Shown here: positions 25,004-33,298 of the stretch, in pieces
How the letters are laid out: the number at the start of each line of letters is the position of its first letter
Position numbering within the stretch: position 1 is the stretch's first letter
Source: an uncultured OM182 clade bacterium
GTDB lineage: Bacteria; Pseudomonadota; Gammaproteobacteria; Pseudomonadales; Azotimanducaceae
Assembly: GCA_902567095.1 (NCBI GenBank)
Contig: CACFLG010000012.1
Span: 1-39,656, forward strand
Direction: 5' to 3'
Length of the DNA stretch: 39,656 bases
Notes under the pieces: generated by a model
The model's input: the letters and a program-made list of their open reading frames with translations, nothing else
Databases searched by the model: none
Told to the model about the DNA's origin: nothing
Made by a program: the position numbers and the translations under genes

Positions 25004-25627
25004 ATGATTGAAAAGAGTGAAGTAAATATTGAAGTTTTTTCAGATTACATATGACCATGGTGCTACCTCTGTACCGTGAGTATAGACAAACTTATAGAAG
25101 AAAAAGACGTATCGATAAAATGGCGTCACTACCCTCTCCACCCTAGGATCCCTAAGGAAGGTCTTAAGGTCAAGGATCAGGGCGACAAGCAAGATAAAGC
25201 AAATCGCAAGGCATACTCTGAGCATCTAGAGAACCAATTTCAAATGCAGGGCTTGAAGTTCGTGCGTAGAGACCTAATAAGCAACAGCAGGATGGCCCAG
25301 GAACTCGCGGCCTGGGCAGATTCCCAAGACGCTGAAAATAAAATTCACATAATGCTTTTTGAAGCGTATTTCGTTGATCAAAAAAATTTGGGAGATATCC
25401 CAACCCTATTGGGGATAACAGAGAGCGCTGGCTTGGATCCCTATCTTGCTGAGCAAGCGCTTGAAAAGCGATCTTTTGCCGACGAGGTAAATCAAGACTG
25501 GGAGTTTGCAAGAGAGAACGGCATAACGGGAGTCCCGACTTTTCATGCCAAAGATCTTTTCTTGTATGGCTCGCAACCCTTTGAGGTTCTGGAACGGTTT
25601 TACAATAACTTAAAGAATAAAGACTGA
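25004..25627 (+). CDS. DsbA/FrnE-like thioredoxin-fold oxidoreductase with selenocysteine (in-frame UGA)
   Basis: From ATG 25004 the frame reads MIEKSEVNIEVFSDYI, then TGA (25052-25054), then PWCYLCTVSIDKL and onward to 25627: 207 residues if UGA is read. In the FrnE/DsbA family (PF01323) this place is the active-site motif CPWC, so the product carries Sec17-Pro-Trp-Cys20. The rest is typical: a helical insertion (about 60-160), the cis-Pro loop GVPTF and a C-terminal helix. A hairpin 13-31 bases past the UGA fits a bacterial SECIS. If UGA were a stop, a 183-residue remnant from GTG 25076 would lack the whole first strand and active site. Relatives act as cytoplasmic or periplasmic thiol oxidoreductases; no signal peptide is present. 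Confidence 0.88.
25068..25086 (+). promoter_or_regulatory. Candidate bacterial SECIS of the DsbA/FrnE-like gene
   Basis: TCTGTAC (25068-25074) pairs with GTATAGA (25080-25086), 7 bp with one G-U, around the loop CGTGA (25075-25079). The loop has G in its second position and begins 20 bases after the UGA, within the spacing expected for bacterial SECIS elements. It lies inside the coding sequence, as bacterial SECIS do. Confidence 0.65.
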
Positions 25628-25628
25628 G

Positions 25629-26432
25629 CTAAGAAATTTTGAGCATATCTGCGACAGCACGTTTTGCCATTACAACGCAGAGACTGGCCCTGTAAGCTGC
25701 AGAGGCGTGCATATCATCATTCATTAACTCGCTTTCAAGGGTTACGTTCTCTATGGCTTCAACAGAGAAGCTTTCAGAAAGCCGAGATTCCAACTCAGGC
25801 GCTCGAAAAACTGAGGGGGCTGCTCCTGTAATCGCTACCCTTACCGAACCGTTTCGGCTGGCGATAAATACCCCCACCACGGCATACCTTGAGGCTGGGT
25901 TAGGAAGTTTTTGGTAGGCCGACTTATCGGGCTTTGGAAATTTTATCTCCTGCAGAATCTCTCCTTCTTCCAATGCAGTCTCAAACATGTCAACAAAGAA
26001 ATCGTCCGCTTTTATTACTCTTTTATTAGTCACCAGACGCGCGCCGAGGCCAAGCACAGCGGCGGGATAGTCTGCTGCAGGGTCTGAATTGGCAATGGAA
26101 CCACCAATGGTGCCGCGATTCCTTACCTGGGCATCTCCGATGTTACTAGCGAGCTTCGCAATCGACGGAATTTCACTGCTTACCAATGCAGAGGTGGCGA
26201 CTTCATCGTGATTGGTCAATGCTCCGATCACCAACTCGTCGCTCTCAGACTTAATACCCTCGAGAGAGCTTATACCGCCAAGGTCTATAATATCTGTTGG
26301 TGCAGCCAGTCTCTGCTTCATTGAAGGCAACAAGGTATGGCCACCCGCTAAATAGGAAGCGTCTTCGCTGTTAGAGAAGATTTCAAATGCCTGATCGAGG
26401 CTCGTGGGCCGGTGATAGTTAAAATCATACAT
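25629..26432 (-). CDS. Molybdenum hydroxylase FAD-binding subunit (CoxM/xanthine dehydrogenase subunit M-like)
   Basis: A 267-residue FAD-binding subunit of the xanthine dehydrogenase/CO dehydrogenase family. Motifs are YLAGGHTLLPSMKQRL (about 31-46) and NRGTIGGSIANSDPAADYP (about 105-123), the two FAD-diphosphate signatures, plus a C-terminal CO-dehydrogenase flavoprotein domain. It passes electrons from the iron-sulfur subunit to an acceptor. It lies two bases after the [2Fe-2S] subunit gene. The large molybdopterin subunit is not next to it: the gene ends one base from the convergent selenoprotein gene. Confidence 0.92.
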   Translation of the reverse strand: MYDFNYHRPTSLDQAFEIFSNSEDASYLAGGHTLLPSMKQRLAAPTDIIDLGGISSLEGIKSESDELVIGALTNHDEVATSALVSSEIPSIAKLASNIGDAQVRNRGTIGGSIANSDPAADYPAAVLGLGARLVTNKRVIKADDFFVDMFETALEEGEILQEIKFPKPDKSAYQKLPNPASRYAVVGVFIASRNGSVRVAITGAAPSVFRAPELESRLSESFSVEAIENVTLESELMNDDMHASAAYRASLCVVMAKRAVADMLKIS

Positions 26433-26434
26433 GT

Positions 26435-26905
26435 CTAATTTCTCATTTTTGTAGCGGCCAACTCTACCGAACGGACGATATTATGATATCCAGTGCAGCG
26501 GCAAATATTTCCTTCAAGCCCCTCTCTGATAGAATTTTCATCCAGACTCTCCTCTCGATGAACTAAATCAATCGCCGACATGATCATGCCAGGAGTACAA
26601 AAACCACACTGCAATCCGTGACACTCGCTGAATGCCTCCTGCATCGGATGCAGCTTCTCGGGACTCCCTATACCTTCAACCGTCGTTACTTCAGATCCCT
26701 CACACTGAACAGCAAGCACCGTGCAAGACTTCACAGCGCGGCCATTCAGATGCACCGTACAAGCCCCACATTGTGAGGTATCACAGCCTACATGAGTCCC
26801 CGTGAGCCTCAGCGTCTCGCGAAGCAAGTCCACAAGGAGTGTGTTTTCCTGGAGCTGCTCAGAAACGTCCTCTCCGTTTACCTTCAGGTTAACCTCCCTA
26901 GCCAT
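26435..26905 (-). CDS. Molybdenum hydroxylase [2Fe-2S] subunit (CoxS-like)
   Basis: A 156-residue small subunit with two [2Fe-2S] clusters. The plant-ferredoxin-type cluster ligands are C41, C46, C49 and C61 ([21 protein letters not shown] region); the second cluster uses C100, C103, C135 and C137 (CGFCTPGM and CRCTGY). Length and spacing are standard for CoxS/NdhS/IorA-type subunits. It delivers electrons from the Mo site to the FAD subunit encoded next. Confidence 0.95.
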   Translation of the reverse strand: MAREVNLKVNGEDVSEQLQENTLLVDLLRETLRLTGTHVGCDTSQCGACTVHLNGRAVKSCTVLAVQCEGSEVTTVEGIGSPEKLHPMQEAFSECHGLQCGFCTPGMIMSAIDLVHREESLDENSIREGLEGNICRCTGYHNIVRSVELAATKMRN

Positions 26906-26961
26906 ACCCTCTCCCCTTTTGTTCAGTTTGCAAACTTCTCAAATCGCTAGCTTTCCCTTCA

Positions 26962-27408
26962 TTAAACGGAAAGTTCTTGGCCGAACTTTTCAAAAAATTG
27001 GCCCGCTAGCTTTTTCGCTGCCCCAGAGACCAATCTCGAGCCAACCTGTGCTAACTTACCCCCCACAGTAACCTCGATCCGATAATTCATCTCGGTAACA
27101 TCTCCGTTATTAAGACTGGCAAGCGAAACCCTAGCCACCCCTTTCGCAAAGCCGGCGACTCCTCCTTTACCAGAACCCGTAATAGTATAGGAGTTCGGTG
27201 GGTTAATATCATCTAACTCAATTTCACCCTTGAACTTTGCCTTAACCGGACCGATCTTTGCCTGCATCACCACTAAGAATTTGTTGGCTCCTAGGAGCTC
27301 AAACTCCTCGCAGCCCGGCAAGCACGACCTCAAGGTTTCGGGGTTATTTAGACCCTGCCATACTTTTTCTGGAGAGGCGGCGATCTCTTGTTTCTCTTCA
27401 ATAATCAA
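26962..27408 (-). CDS. coxG: CoxG-like SRPBCC protein (CO dehydrogenase subunit G family)
   Basis: A 148-residue protein of the CoxG/SRPBCC fold: IEEKQEIAASPEKVWQGLNNPETLRSCLPGCEE at the N-terminus, the family hallmark, then a beta sheet with GPVKAKFKGEI and a C-terminal helix. CoxG-type proteins help recruit or anchor Mo hydroxylases and, in some systems, bind quinones. The C-terminal membrane tail of some members is absent here. The ATG overlaps the TGA of the upstream S9 peptidase gene (four bases). Confidence 0.9.
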   Translation of the reverse strand: MIIEEKQEIAASPEKVWQGLNNPETLRSCLPGCEEFELLGANKFLVVMQAKIGPVKAKFKGEIELDDINPPNSYTITGSGKGGVAGFAKGVARVSLASLNNGDVTEMNYRIEVTVGGKLAQVGSRLVSGAAKKLAGQFFEKFGQELSV

Positions 27409-29468
27409 ATTTTTTTCTCTGCACCGACGGCCTTTATGATAAAAGCATATTCTATCGCTTCTTTTCTGTGCAGCAAATATTGATCAGTGGGTCCTCCATG
27501 GCCAGACACCTCATCCAGGTGAAACAAAAGCTTTATTCGAGCTCCGTTCAATTCTCTGAGTTTTGCGACCCATTTTACTGACTCCTGAGCGCCAACCCGC
27601 CCATCAAATTTAGAGGCCATAACCAAAAGATTAGGGTAAACCTGGTTTTTTATCTGTTGATATGGCGAGTACGCGTACTGAGCCAGAAAAACATCTCGAT
27701 CTCCAGGATCTCCCCACTCATTGCGATCTCTCTCAATACCCGGGGATGCGTCATCACTCAGGGTAGTTAAGACATCAAGAAACGCGTTCTCTAAAATCAC
27801 GGTGTTAATCAGCGAGGGATACTCGTTAGCCAAAAAAGCAGCGAGCGTGCCACCCGCTGAGCGGCCCCGAATGATAAACTTTTCAGGATCGCCAATCCCG
27901 TTTTTCTGAAGGGCGTCTATTGCATCCGCCAGATCTCTAAGGCCCTTAATTTTGTTTTTATTCCTCCCCGCCTCGTGCCACTCAGGGCCCAGTTCACCAC
28001 CTCCCCTTACGTGGACATTCGCGACTAGAAAACCGCGGTCAAGCAGAGGCAAAAGCGAGGGGTTGTAACGTGGCGGTCTTGTAAGACCGTAAGCCCCGTA
28101 GGCTGAAGCGAAAACCGGACGTTCTTCTAATTTGGTTCCCTTTTTATACAACAAGGTAATGGGGACTCGCGTCCCGTCTCTGGCGGCGAACCAAAGCTCC
28201 TCGACATCCAAAAGTCTGCTCTTAACTTGAGGGGACTGATACTGAGCATCTAATAACATTAGCTGGCCACTCGCCAGATCGAACTGATGTAATTCATCTG
28301 CTCGACGCAGATCCCGTCGCCAAAAATTAACGCGTCGCCCCTCGACAATTGAATGGAGGCCAAGGCTCTCCCCAACGCCGGCTTTCGCTATCTGGGTTTC
28401 AGAGTGGTCCCAGCCGATCAATTTAATCTGTTCACGTAATCTTGAACGAGTGTGAAGAAGAAAGCCCTTGTTGGTAACGTCAAAATCAAAAATTGTGCCG
28501 TCTGCCTTCAGATTAAGAAATTTCCAATCCTTTTTAAGGCCTTTTTCACGTGAAATCTCCGCCAGATCAAAGTCCGAGGTTTCTAAGTTCGAGAGCGCAA
28601 AAAGTTTGTTTTCATGAAACTTGATTCGGTAGCGATGACCCGGCTCTCTCTCTCTGACGATCTCTGCCTTTGCTCCATCAGTGACGAGATGTATCTCTGT
28701 TGAATCAATTGTATTCGAAATTATTATTGGTCTTCCTGTTGCAGCTCGATGAATCTCGATCGAAGCGCCCCGGTTTTTCTCAACGAACACGACTTCATGT
28801 TGGCTATTTTTATCAATCAGCCACACTTCACCTGAGTTAGTATTTGAACAAACAATTTTTGAACCCAACCAAGCAAAACGAGGATCGAGATTATCGGCCA
28901 CCCTGTGTGTGTCTCTAGTCAGAATATTTACAAGCACCAAGCTGTACTGTCCACTGCCTGTTCGATCTTCAGAGTAAGCAACGTACTCGTCATCCGGGCT
29001 CGTATCAAAATGTCCTAACTTGAAATAAGAGCTGTCCCCGGCGACAAGGTTTAGGTCAAGCACCACTTCCTTTTCACCGGTTTTAATGTGCTGTCGGGTG
29101 AAGGTTCGATACTGAGTGCCCGAAGCGACCGAGGCGTGCCAATCAAATTCTCCTTGTCGGAATCTTTTAGATGAAAGAGTTTGGGGTAAGTTAGAGTTTA
29201 ATTCCTGGGACAAAACATTAATCAAACTCTGCAAAGGCTTGACTTGATCATCAAAGAAAACGGCCTCCTGCTGCAGATAGTCGCGAACGGACGGACTGTC
29301 AAAATTTGAAAGATGAGCGTAGGCGTCATCCCATGTAAAACCATGCGCCTCTCTAGCAACAACTATCTTTTTAGCGTTTGGGGAGACCTTCTTCTCAGGA
29401 ATGCCACAACCGCTGACAAAGATAAAAAGAAAAAATATGGCCCCGCTAAGAGTCCGCAAGCTTCTCAC
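27405..29468 (-). CDS. Prolyl oligopeptidase family (S9) lipoprotein peptidase
   Basis: A 687-residue S9A-type serine peptidase. The N-terminus is a lipoprotein signal with lipobox VSGC (Cys21). Residues about 70-400 form a beta-propeller gate and the C-terminal part an alpha/beta hydrolase with S537 in GRSAGG, D622 in KFDGRVG and H657 in SGHGG. The conserved blocks AYGAYG and VRGGGELG are present before the nucleophile. It hydrolyses short peptides, here probably in the periplasm. It sits between an enoyl-CoA hydratase gene (abutting) and coxG (overlapping), so it is part of the same transcript although functionally distinct. Confidence 0.92.
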   Translation of the reverse strand: MRSLRTLSGAIFFLFIFVSGCGIPEKKVSPNAKKIVVAREAHGFTWDDAYAHLSNFDSPSVRDYLQQEAVFFDDQVKPLQSLINVLSQELNSNLPQTLSSKRFRQGEFDWHASVASGTQYRTFTRQHIKTGEKEVVLDLNLVAGDSSYFKLGHFDTSPDDEYVAYSEDRTGSGQYSLVLVNILTRDTHRVADNLDPRFAWLGSKIVCSNTNSGEVWLIDKNSQHEVVFVEKNRGASIEIHRAATGRPIIISNTIDSTEIHLVTDGAKAEIVREREPGHRYRIKFHENKLFALSNLETSDFDLAEISREKGLKKDWKFLNLKADGTIFDFDVTNKGFLLHTRSRLREQIKLIGWDHSETQIAKAGVGESLGLHSIVEGRRVNFWRRDLRRADELHQFDLASGQLMLLDAQYQSPQVKSRLLDVEELWFAARDGTRVPITLLYKKGTKLEERPVFASAYGAYGLTRPPRYNPSLLPLLDRGFLVANVHVRGGGELGPEWHEAGRNKNKIKGLRDLADAIDALQKNGIGDPEKFIIRGRSAGGTLAAFLANEYPSLINTVILENAFLDVLTTLSDDASPGIERDRNEWGDPGDRDVFLAQYAYSPYQQIKNQVYPNLLVMASKFDGRVGAQESVKWVAKLRELNGARIKLLFHLDEVSGHGGPTDQYLLHRKEAIEYAFIIKAVGAEKKI

Positions 29469-30257
29469 CTACTTTCCAGAAAATACAGGCTTTCGCTTTT
29501 CTAAAAAACTTGCTACTCCTTCCTTGTGATCTTGTGTCTTGAAGAGCACCCCGAGTGTCTGAGATATCCAATTGCCCATCTCATCGTAATCACCATAAAA
29601 CGACCGCCGGAGGCCTTCTTTGAGATATCTCACAGCAAGAGGAGGATTTTCCGCAATTTTATTTGCAAGCGCGTTTGCTGAGGCAAGCAGCTGATCATGG
29701 GGAACCACCTCCATGACTAGGCCTATCCCTAACGCTCGCTCAGCAGAGATCACCTCTCCAGTAAAAAGCAGCTCGGCCGCGCGCTGGGGGCCTACAATTT
29801 TCGGTAATCTTACTAACCCACCCACATCAGCAACCAACCCTCTCTTTACAAACAGCTCTCCAAACGAGGCACTCTCTGAAGCTATCCTAAAATCAGCCAT
29901 AAGAGAGAGATCCATGCCCCAGCCAACCGCTGGCCCATTGACGGCGGCCACAATCGGTCTGTCGCAGTCAAGTATGGCCTTTGCAGCCGGGGTGGTCCCA
30001 GGCCTAACGCGTTGAAGGCGGTCTGACCCGCCACCCGCCACCATAATTTCTTTAACGTCGTCGCCTGAGCAAAACGCGCGACCCTGTCCAGTCAAAACTA
30101 CCGATCTAACATCGGAATCTTTCTGAATACTTAAAAAGGAATCCTCTAACTCAGAGTACATCTGCCAGTTAAGTGCATTCATAATCTCCGGCCGGTTCAA
30201 TTTTACCAACGCCACGTGATTAGAAACTGAAAGCTCTATGAATTCATAATTAGCCAT
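29469..30257 (-). CDS. Enoyl-CoA hydratase/isomerase family protein
   Basis: A 262-residue crotonase-fold protein. The CoA-binding and oxyanion-hole segments are GQGRAFCSGDDVKE (about 57-70) and NGPAVGWGMDLSLMADFRIAS (about 104-125), followed by FGELFVKRGLVADVGGLVRLPKIVG. The first catalytic Glu appears present (FGE); the position of the second Glu is Asp or Val, so isomerase or another crotonase reaction is as likely as hydration. ATG at 30257 is preferred because GAGG lies seven bases upstream; an upstream in-frame TTG at 30263 is less likely. Leads the minus-strand group with S9 peptidase and coxGSM. Confidence 0.9.
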   Translation of the reverse strand: MANYEFIELSVSNHVALVKLNRPEIMNALNWQMYSELEDSFLSIQKDSDVRSVVLTGQGRAFCSGDDVKEIMVAGGGSDRLQRVRPGTTPAAKAILDCDRPIVAAVNGPAVGWGMDLSLMADFRIASESASFGELFVKRGLVADVGGLVRLPKIVGPQRAAELLFTGEVISAERALGIGLVMEVVPHDQLLASANALANKIAENPPLAVRYLKEGLRRSFYGDYDEMGNWISQTLGVLFKTQDHKEGVASFLEKRKPVFSGK

Positions 30258-30318
30258 AAACAAGCCTCGTTTTTTTACTAACGATAATGTTTTAATGTTT
30301 TTTTTTGAAGAGAAAAAA

Positions 30319-31551
30319 ATGCTGCATTACCTTGCCATAATCACTTTGTTCCTCCTAACTTCCTCTATCGCACTGTCTGACACAGAAGAATTAGAGGCGA
30401 AGGTAGCAAAGATACTCAAACGAACCCCTTTGATCGATGGGCACAACGACCTGCCAATTCTCTACACAATGCGGGCGAACGGGGACCTTAGCAAGTTACC
30501 ATTTAGAGGAAACCTTGAGATCATCTCCCGCCCTACCCACACTGACCTCGCGAGATTGCGACGGGGCATGGTCGGGGCGCAGTTTTGGTCAGTTTTCATC
30601 CCGATAAACAAGTACGCAGGCGAGGCGGGCGACACTGGCAAAGTCTTAAAGCAAATTGACATCGTCCATCGGCTAGTAACGGAAAACCAATCTGACTTAG
30701 AAATAGCGCTCACCGCCGACGATATTTTGAGAATACACAGTGAAGGAAAGATAGCGTCCTTGATCGGTATTGAGGGGGGGCACTCTATCGAAAATTCTTT
30801 GGCAACTCTTAGAATGCTTTACAAGTTGGGTGCCCGGTACATGACCTTAACTCATTCGAAGGGACTCTCCTGGGCGGACTCGGCTACTGACGTGCGCCAG
30901 GTTGGGGGGTTAACCGAATTCGGTGTAGAGGTAGTAAAAGAAATGAACCGGATCGGCATGCTGGTCGATCTCTCGCACGTTTCTATTAGCACTATGAATC
31001 AAGCGTTAGACGCTTCATCTTCCCCTGTCATATTTTCGCATTCGAGCGCTGCCTCTGTTACGAAGCACCCGAGAAATGTCTCAGACGAGTTACTGATCAA
31101 ACTTAAAGAAAACAATGGAATTATTATGATTACTTTTTTTCCATCTTATATTTCTCAACGGGTCGATCAGGCATGGAAGGACATTCAAGAAAAAGCCAAA
31201 AAAATATCGGGCACCCCTGAAGAAAGGCGACAGTTCTTTTTTGAACAAGTCTCGAGTGATCTGGTGCCGAAGTCCTCAATAAAAGACGTAGCTGACCACA
31301 TAGATCACGTGCGTAATCTGATAGGAAGCGACTTCATTGGGCTAGGTAGCGACTACGACGGCATGCCAGGGGCTCCAACCGGGCTAGAGGATGTGTCCAA
31401 GTTCCCAGCGCTTTTTGTAGAGCTCTTAAGAAGAGGATACTCAGAGGCTGAGATAGAAAAAATTGCTGGGAAGAATTTACTCCGAGTTATGAGAGAAAAC
31501 GAGAGGAATTCATTGGAACTGCGAGCCAAGAAAAATCAAGGGGAAGGCTAG
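30319..31551 (+). CDS. Membrane dipeptidase (M19, renal dipeptidase family)
   Basis: A 410-residue zinc dipeptidase. From ATG 30319 the protein starts with a signal peptide (HYLAIITLFLLTSSIALS); an in-frame ATG at 30295 would add eight residues and has no ribosome-binding site. Metal-binding motifs of M19 are in order: DGHNDLP (H42, D44), IEGGHSIE, DLSHVS, FSHSSA and GLGSDYDG. Renal-dipeptidase-type enzymes cleave L-Xaa-D/L-Xaa dipeptides; predicted periplasmic. It is divergent from the enoyl-CoA hydratase gene across an AT-rich 61-base spacer and is followed two bases later by a proline iminopeptidase gene, making a small peptide-utilisation operon. Confidence 0.92.
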   Translation: MLHYLAIITLFLLTSSIALSDTEELEAKVAKILKRTPLIDGHNDLPILYTMRANGDLSKLPFRGNLEIISRPTHTDLARLRRGMVGAQFWSVFIPINKYAGEAGDTGKVLKQIDIVHRLVTENQSDLEIALTADDILRIHSEGKIASLIGIEGGHSIENSLATLRMLYKLGARYMTLTHSKGLSWADSATDVRQVGGLTEFGVEVVKEMNRIGMLVDLSHVSISTMNQALDASSSPVIFSHSSAASVTKHPRNVSDELLIKLKENNGIIMITFFPSYISQRVDQAWKDIQEKAKKISGTPEERRQFFFEQVSSDLVPKSSIKDVADHIDHVRNLIGSDFIGLGSDYDGMPGAPTGLEDVSKFPALFVELLRRGYSEAEIEKIAGKNLLRVMRENERNSLELRAKKNQGEG

Positions 31552-31553
31552 AG

Positions 31554-32447
31554 ATGGCCTTCGTAGAGCACCGCTTTGGTAAAACCTTTTTTGAAAAACG
31601 TGGTAGAAAGAGAGCCTCCAAAGCGCCGTTAATTTTTTTGCATGGGGGCCCAGGAGGCCACAGCCGATTCCTAAAAGATTTATTTTTCTTGTCTGACAAG
31701 AGGCAGGTGTTTATCTATGACCAAATCGGTGGCGGCAGGAGCACCGCTCTCTCAAAAAAATTTTGGAATATCCAAACATTCATAAAGGAGTTGGATATTC
31801 TCGTCAGGGCCTGGGAGTTGGAGCACTTTCATCTGATGGGAGTTTCCTGGGGAGCAACTTTAGCGCTTGAGTACTTCTCGAGATCTAGGAAGAGCAAACA
31901 GATAAAGTCTTTGGGTTTCCAAAGCCCAATGTTTTCTGCAAAAGATTGGCAAGAGGACGCTGATGTTCTTATCAAGAAGATGTCTAAAAAAGAGCAGAAA
32001 ATCATTCAGTATTGTCATGAAATTGGAGCAACCGACTCCAAGGTATATCAAGATGTGGTCTCGTCTTACTACGCCAGGCACGTCTGCAGAAACAAAACAG
32101 CCTCCAAAAGAATGAAAAAAGTCAAAAATGGAACAGGGAACCTCATCTACCAGCACATGTGGGGCGCCTCTGAATTTTGGGCGACCGGCACCCTAAAAGA
32201 TTACGATGGCGTAAATAAACTTCAAAGCATAAAAATACCAACACTGTTTCTTTGCGGCGAACATGACGAAGCCCGGCCCTCGACGATAAAACGTTACTCT
32301 GAGTTAGCGCCGATATCCCGTTTTTTTGAGATAAAAAATGCATCGCACGCCATCATGGTAGAGAACTCGAAGCTCATGACTAAGAAAATAAGGTGTTTCT
32401 TAAAAGATGTAGAGAACGAAGATCTTTACCATTCCCGCAGAAATTAA
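31554..32447 (+). CDS. Proline iminopeptidase-like alpha/beta hydrolase (S33)
   Basis: A 297-residue alpha/beta hydrolase of the prolyl aminopeptidase group. HGGPGG (30-35) forms the oxyanion hole, GVSWG holds the nucleophile S98, and the acid and base are D238 (GEHDEARP) and H265 (NASHA). DQIGGGRS (56-63) replaces the usual DQRGxGxS. Removes N-terminal proline from peptides, or acts on a related ester or amide. Co-transcribed with the M19 dipeptidase. Confidence 0.88.
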   Translation: MAFVEHRFGKTFFEKRGRKRASKAPLIFLHGGPGGHSRFLKDLFFLSDKRQVFIYDQIGGGRSTALSKKFWNIQTFIKELDILVRAWELEHFHLMGVSWGATLALEYFSRSRKSKQIKSLGFQSPMFSAKDWQEDADVLIKKMSKKEQKIIQYCHEIGATDSKVYQDVVSSYYARHVCRNKTASKRMKKVKNGTGNLIYQHMWGASEFWATGTLKDYDGVNKLQSIKIPTLFLCGEHDEARPSTIKRYSELAPISRFFEIKNASHAIMVENSKLMTKKIRCFLKDVENEDLYHSRRN

Positions 32448-32462
32448 TTTTCTAAATATCGA

Positions 32463-32492
32463 TTGCCAAAAAATCCTACCTGGCTTTATACT
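32463..32492 (+). promoter_or_regulatory. Promoter of the imuA-imuB transcript
   Basis: TTGCCA (32463-32468) and TATACT (32487-32492) are 18 bases apart. The -10 element overlaps the left arm of the LexA box, so LexA binding would block initiation. Confidence 0.55.
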
Positions 32493-32508
32493 GTATATTT
32501 ATACAGTA
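32489..32508 (+). promoter_or_regulatory. LexA (SOS) box
   Basis: TACTGTATATTTATACAGTA is a 9-bp inverted repeat with a 2-base centre and matches the E. coli-type LexA consensus CTG-N10-CAG in an AT-rich context. It sits directly upstream of imuA-imuB, standard SOS genes in proteobacteria, which supports both the operator and the gene calls. Confidence 0.92.
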
Positions 32509-32560
32509 TAAAGGAGCCGGCATTAATAAATCTGATCCGAAAAAATCTCTCGAAAACCTA

Positions 32561-33298
32561 ATGAGAGAAACTGGTCTATGGAAAGCATCGAAAATAGATA
32601 ATGAGTACAGGCAGACCGTGAGTTCAGGGTTTGAAATTCTAGATAAAGAATTACCAGGGCTAGGATGGCCGCAAAGTGGCGTCACCGAGGTCCTATACGA
32701 TCGCACAGGTATCGGAGAATTGAAGTTGATGATGCCGGCTATTTCTCGTCTTAGCAGGTCACAGAGTCGATGGATTGCTCTTATCAACCCGCCTCATATT
32801 CCTTACGCGCCCGCGCTGGAACAGGAAGGAGTAGATCTCGACCGCCTGCTGATAATTACGCAAAAAACGCTGGGAGACTACCTGTGGGCGCTCGAGAAAT
32901 CGATTTCTTCAAAAAGCTGCAGAGCTGTTATCGCCTGGCCAAATCAAATCAAAGATGCTCAAGTAAGACGTCTACAGGTCGCAAGCAGAGAGGGCAACTG
33001 CTGGACGATACTCCTGAGATCCGAGAGGTTAGCAAGCAGAACCTCACCAGCAGAACTGCGAGTAAGACTAAGGAGCTGCCGTTCCGCTGAAAGCACAAAC
33101 ATGAGGGTTAAGATACTAAAACGGCACGGTGGCTGGCAAAGCCCTGAATTCAAAATCACTCTTCTAGACAAACTACATCAAAAAAGAAGAACGCTTACCA
33201 GAAAAAAAACTATTCTAATTTCTGAAGAAGCTAACAAAAAAAAATTATCTCTTACACCCATCAACATCTCGGCGACTCATCAATCAAGTGGAATCTAA
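32561..33298 (+). CDS. imuA: Translesion synthesis-associated protein ImuA
   Basis: A 245-residue RecA/SulA-related protein of the ImuA family: SGFEILDKELPGLGWPQSGVTEVL near the N-terminus, GIGELKLMMPAISRL, WIALINPPHIPYAPALEQEGVDLDRLLII and a basic C-terminus. It works with ImuB in damage-induced mutagenesis. ATG at 32561 has no Shine-Dalgarno sequence. AAGGAG (32511-32516) is instead spaced five bases from an in-frame ATT at 32522, which would add 13 residues (INKSDPKKSLENL); a non-canonical AUU start is therefore possible. Directly behind the LexA box. Overlaps imuB by 11 bases. Confidence 0.88.
   Translation: MRETGLWKASKIDNEYRQTVSSGFEILDKELPGLGWPQSGVTEVLYDRTGIGELKLMMPAISRLSRSQSRWIALINPPHIPYAPALEQEGVDLDRLLIITQKTLGDYLWALEKSISSKSCRAVIAWPNQIKDAQVRRLQVASREGNCWTILLRSERLASRTSPAELRVRLRSCRSAESTNMRVKILKRHGGWQSPEFKITLLDKLHQKRRTLTRKKTILISEEANKKKLSLTPINISATHQSSGI

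Noticed and set aside
25056-25078. An 8-bp stem (CATGGTGC with GTACCGTG, two G-U pairs) starting one base after the UGA of the DsbA-like gene as the SECIS
   Set aside because: It is too close to the UGA and its loop (TACCTCT) has no G. The hairpin at 25068-25086 fits bacterial SECIS rules better. The two overlap and exclude each other.
25076-25627. A separate 183-residue DsbA-like gene starting at GTG 25076
   Set aside because: It lacks the first beta strand and the whole active site, which are encoded in frame just upstream across the TGA. The selenocysteine reading explains the gene fully.
30774-30780. G7 tract in the M19 dipeptidase gene as a slippage site
   Set aside because: It encodes the conserved EGGH motif in frame, is shorter than typical contingency tracts, and the gene is intact.
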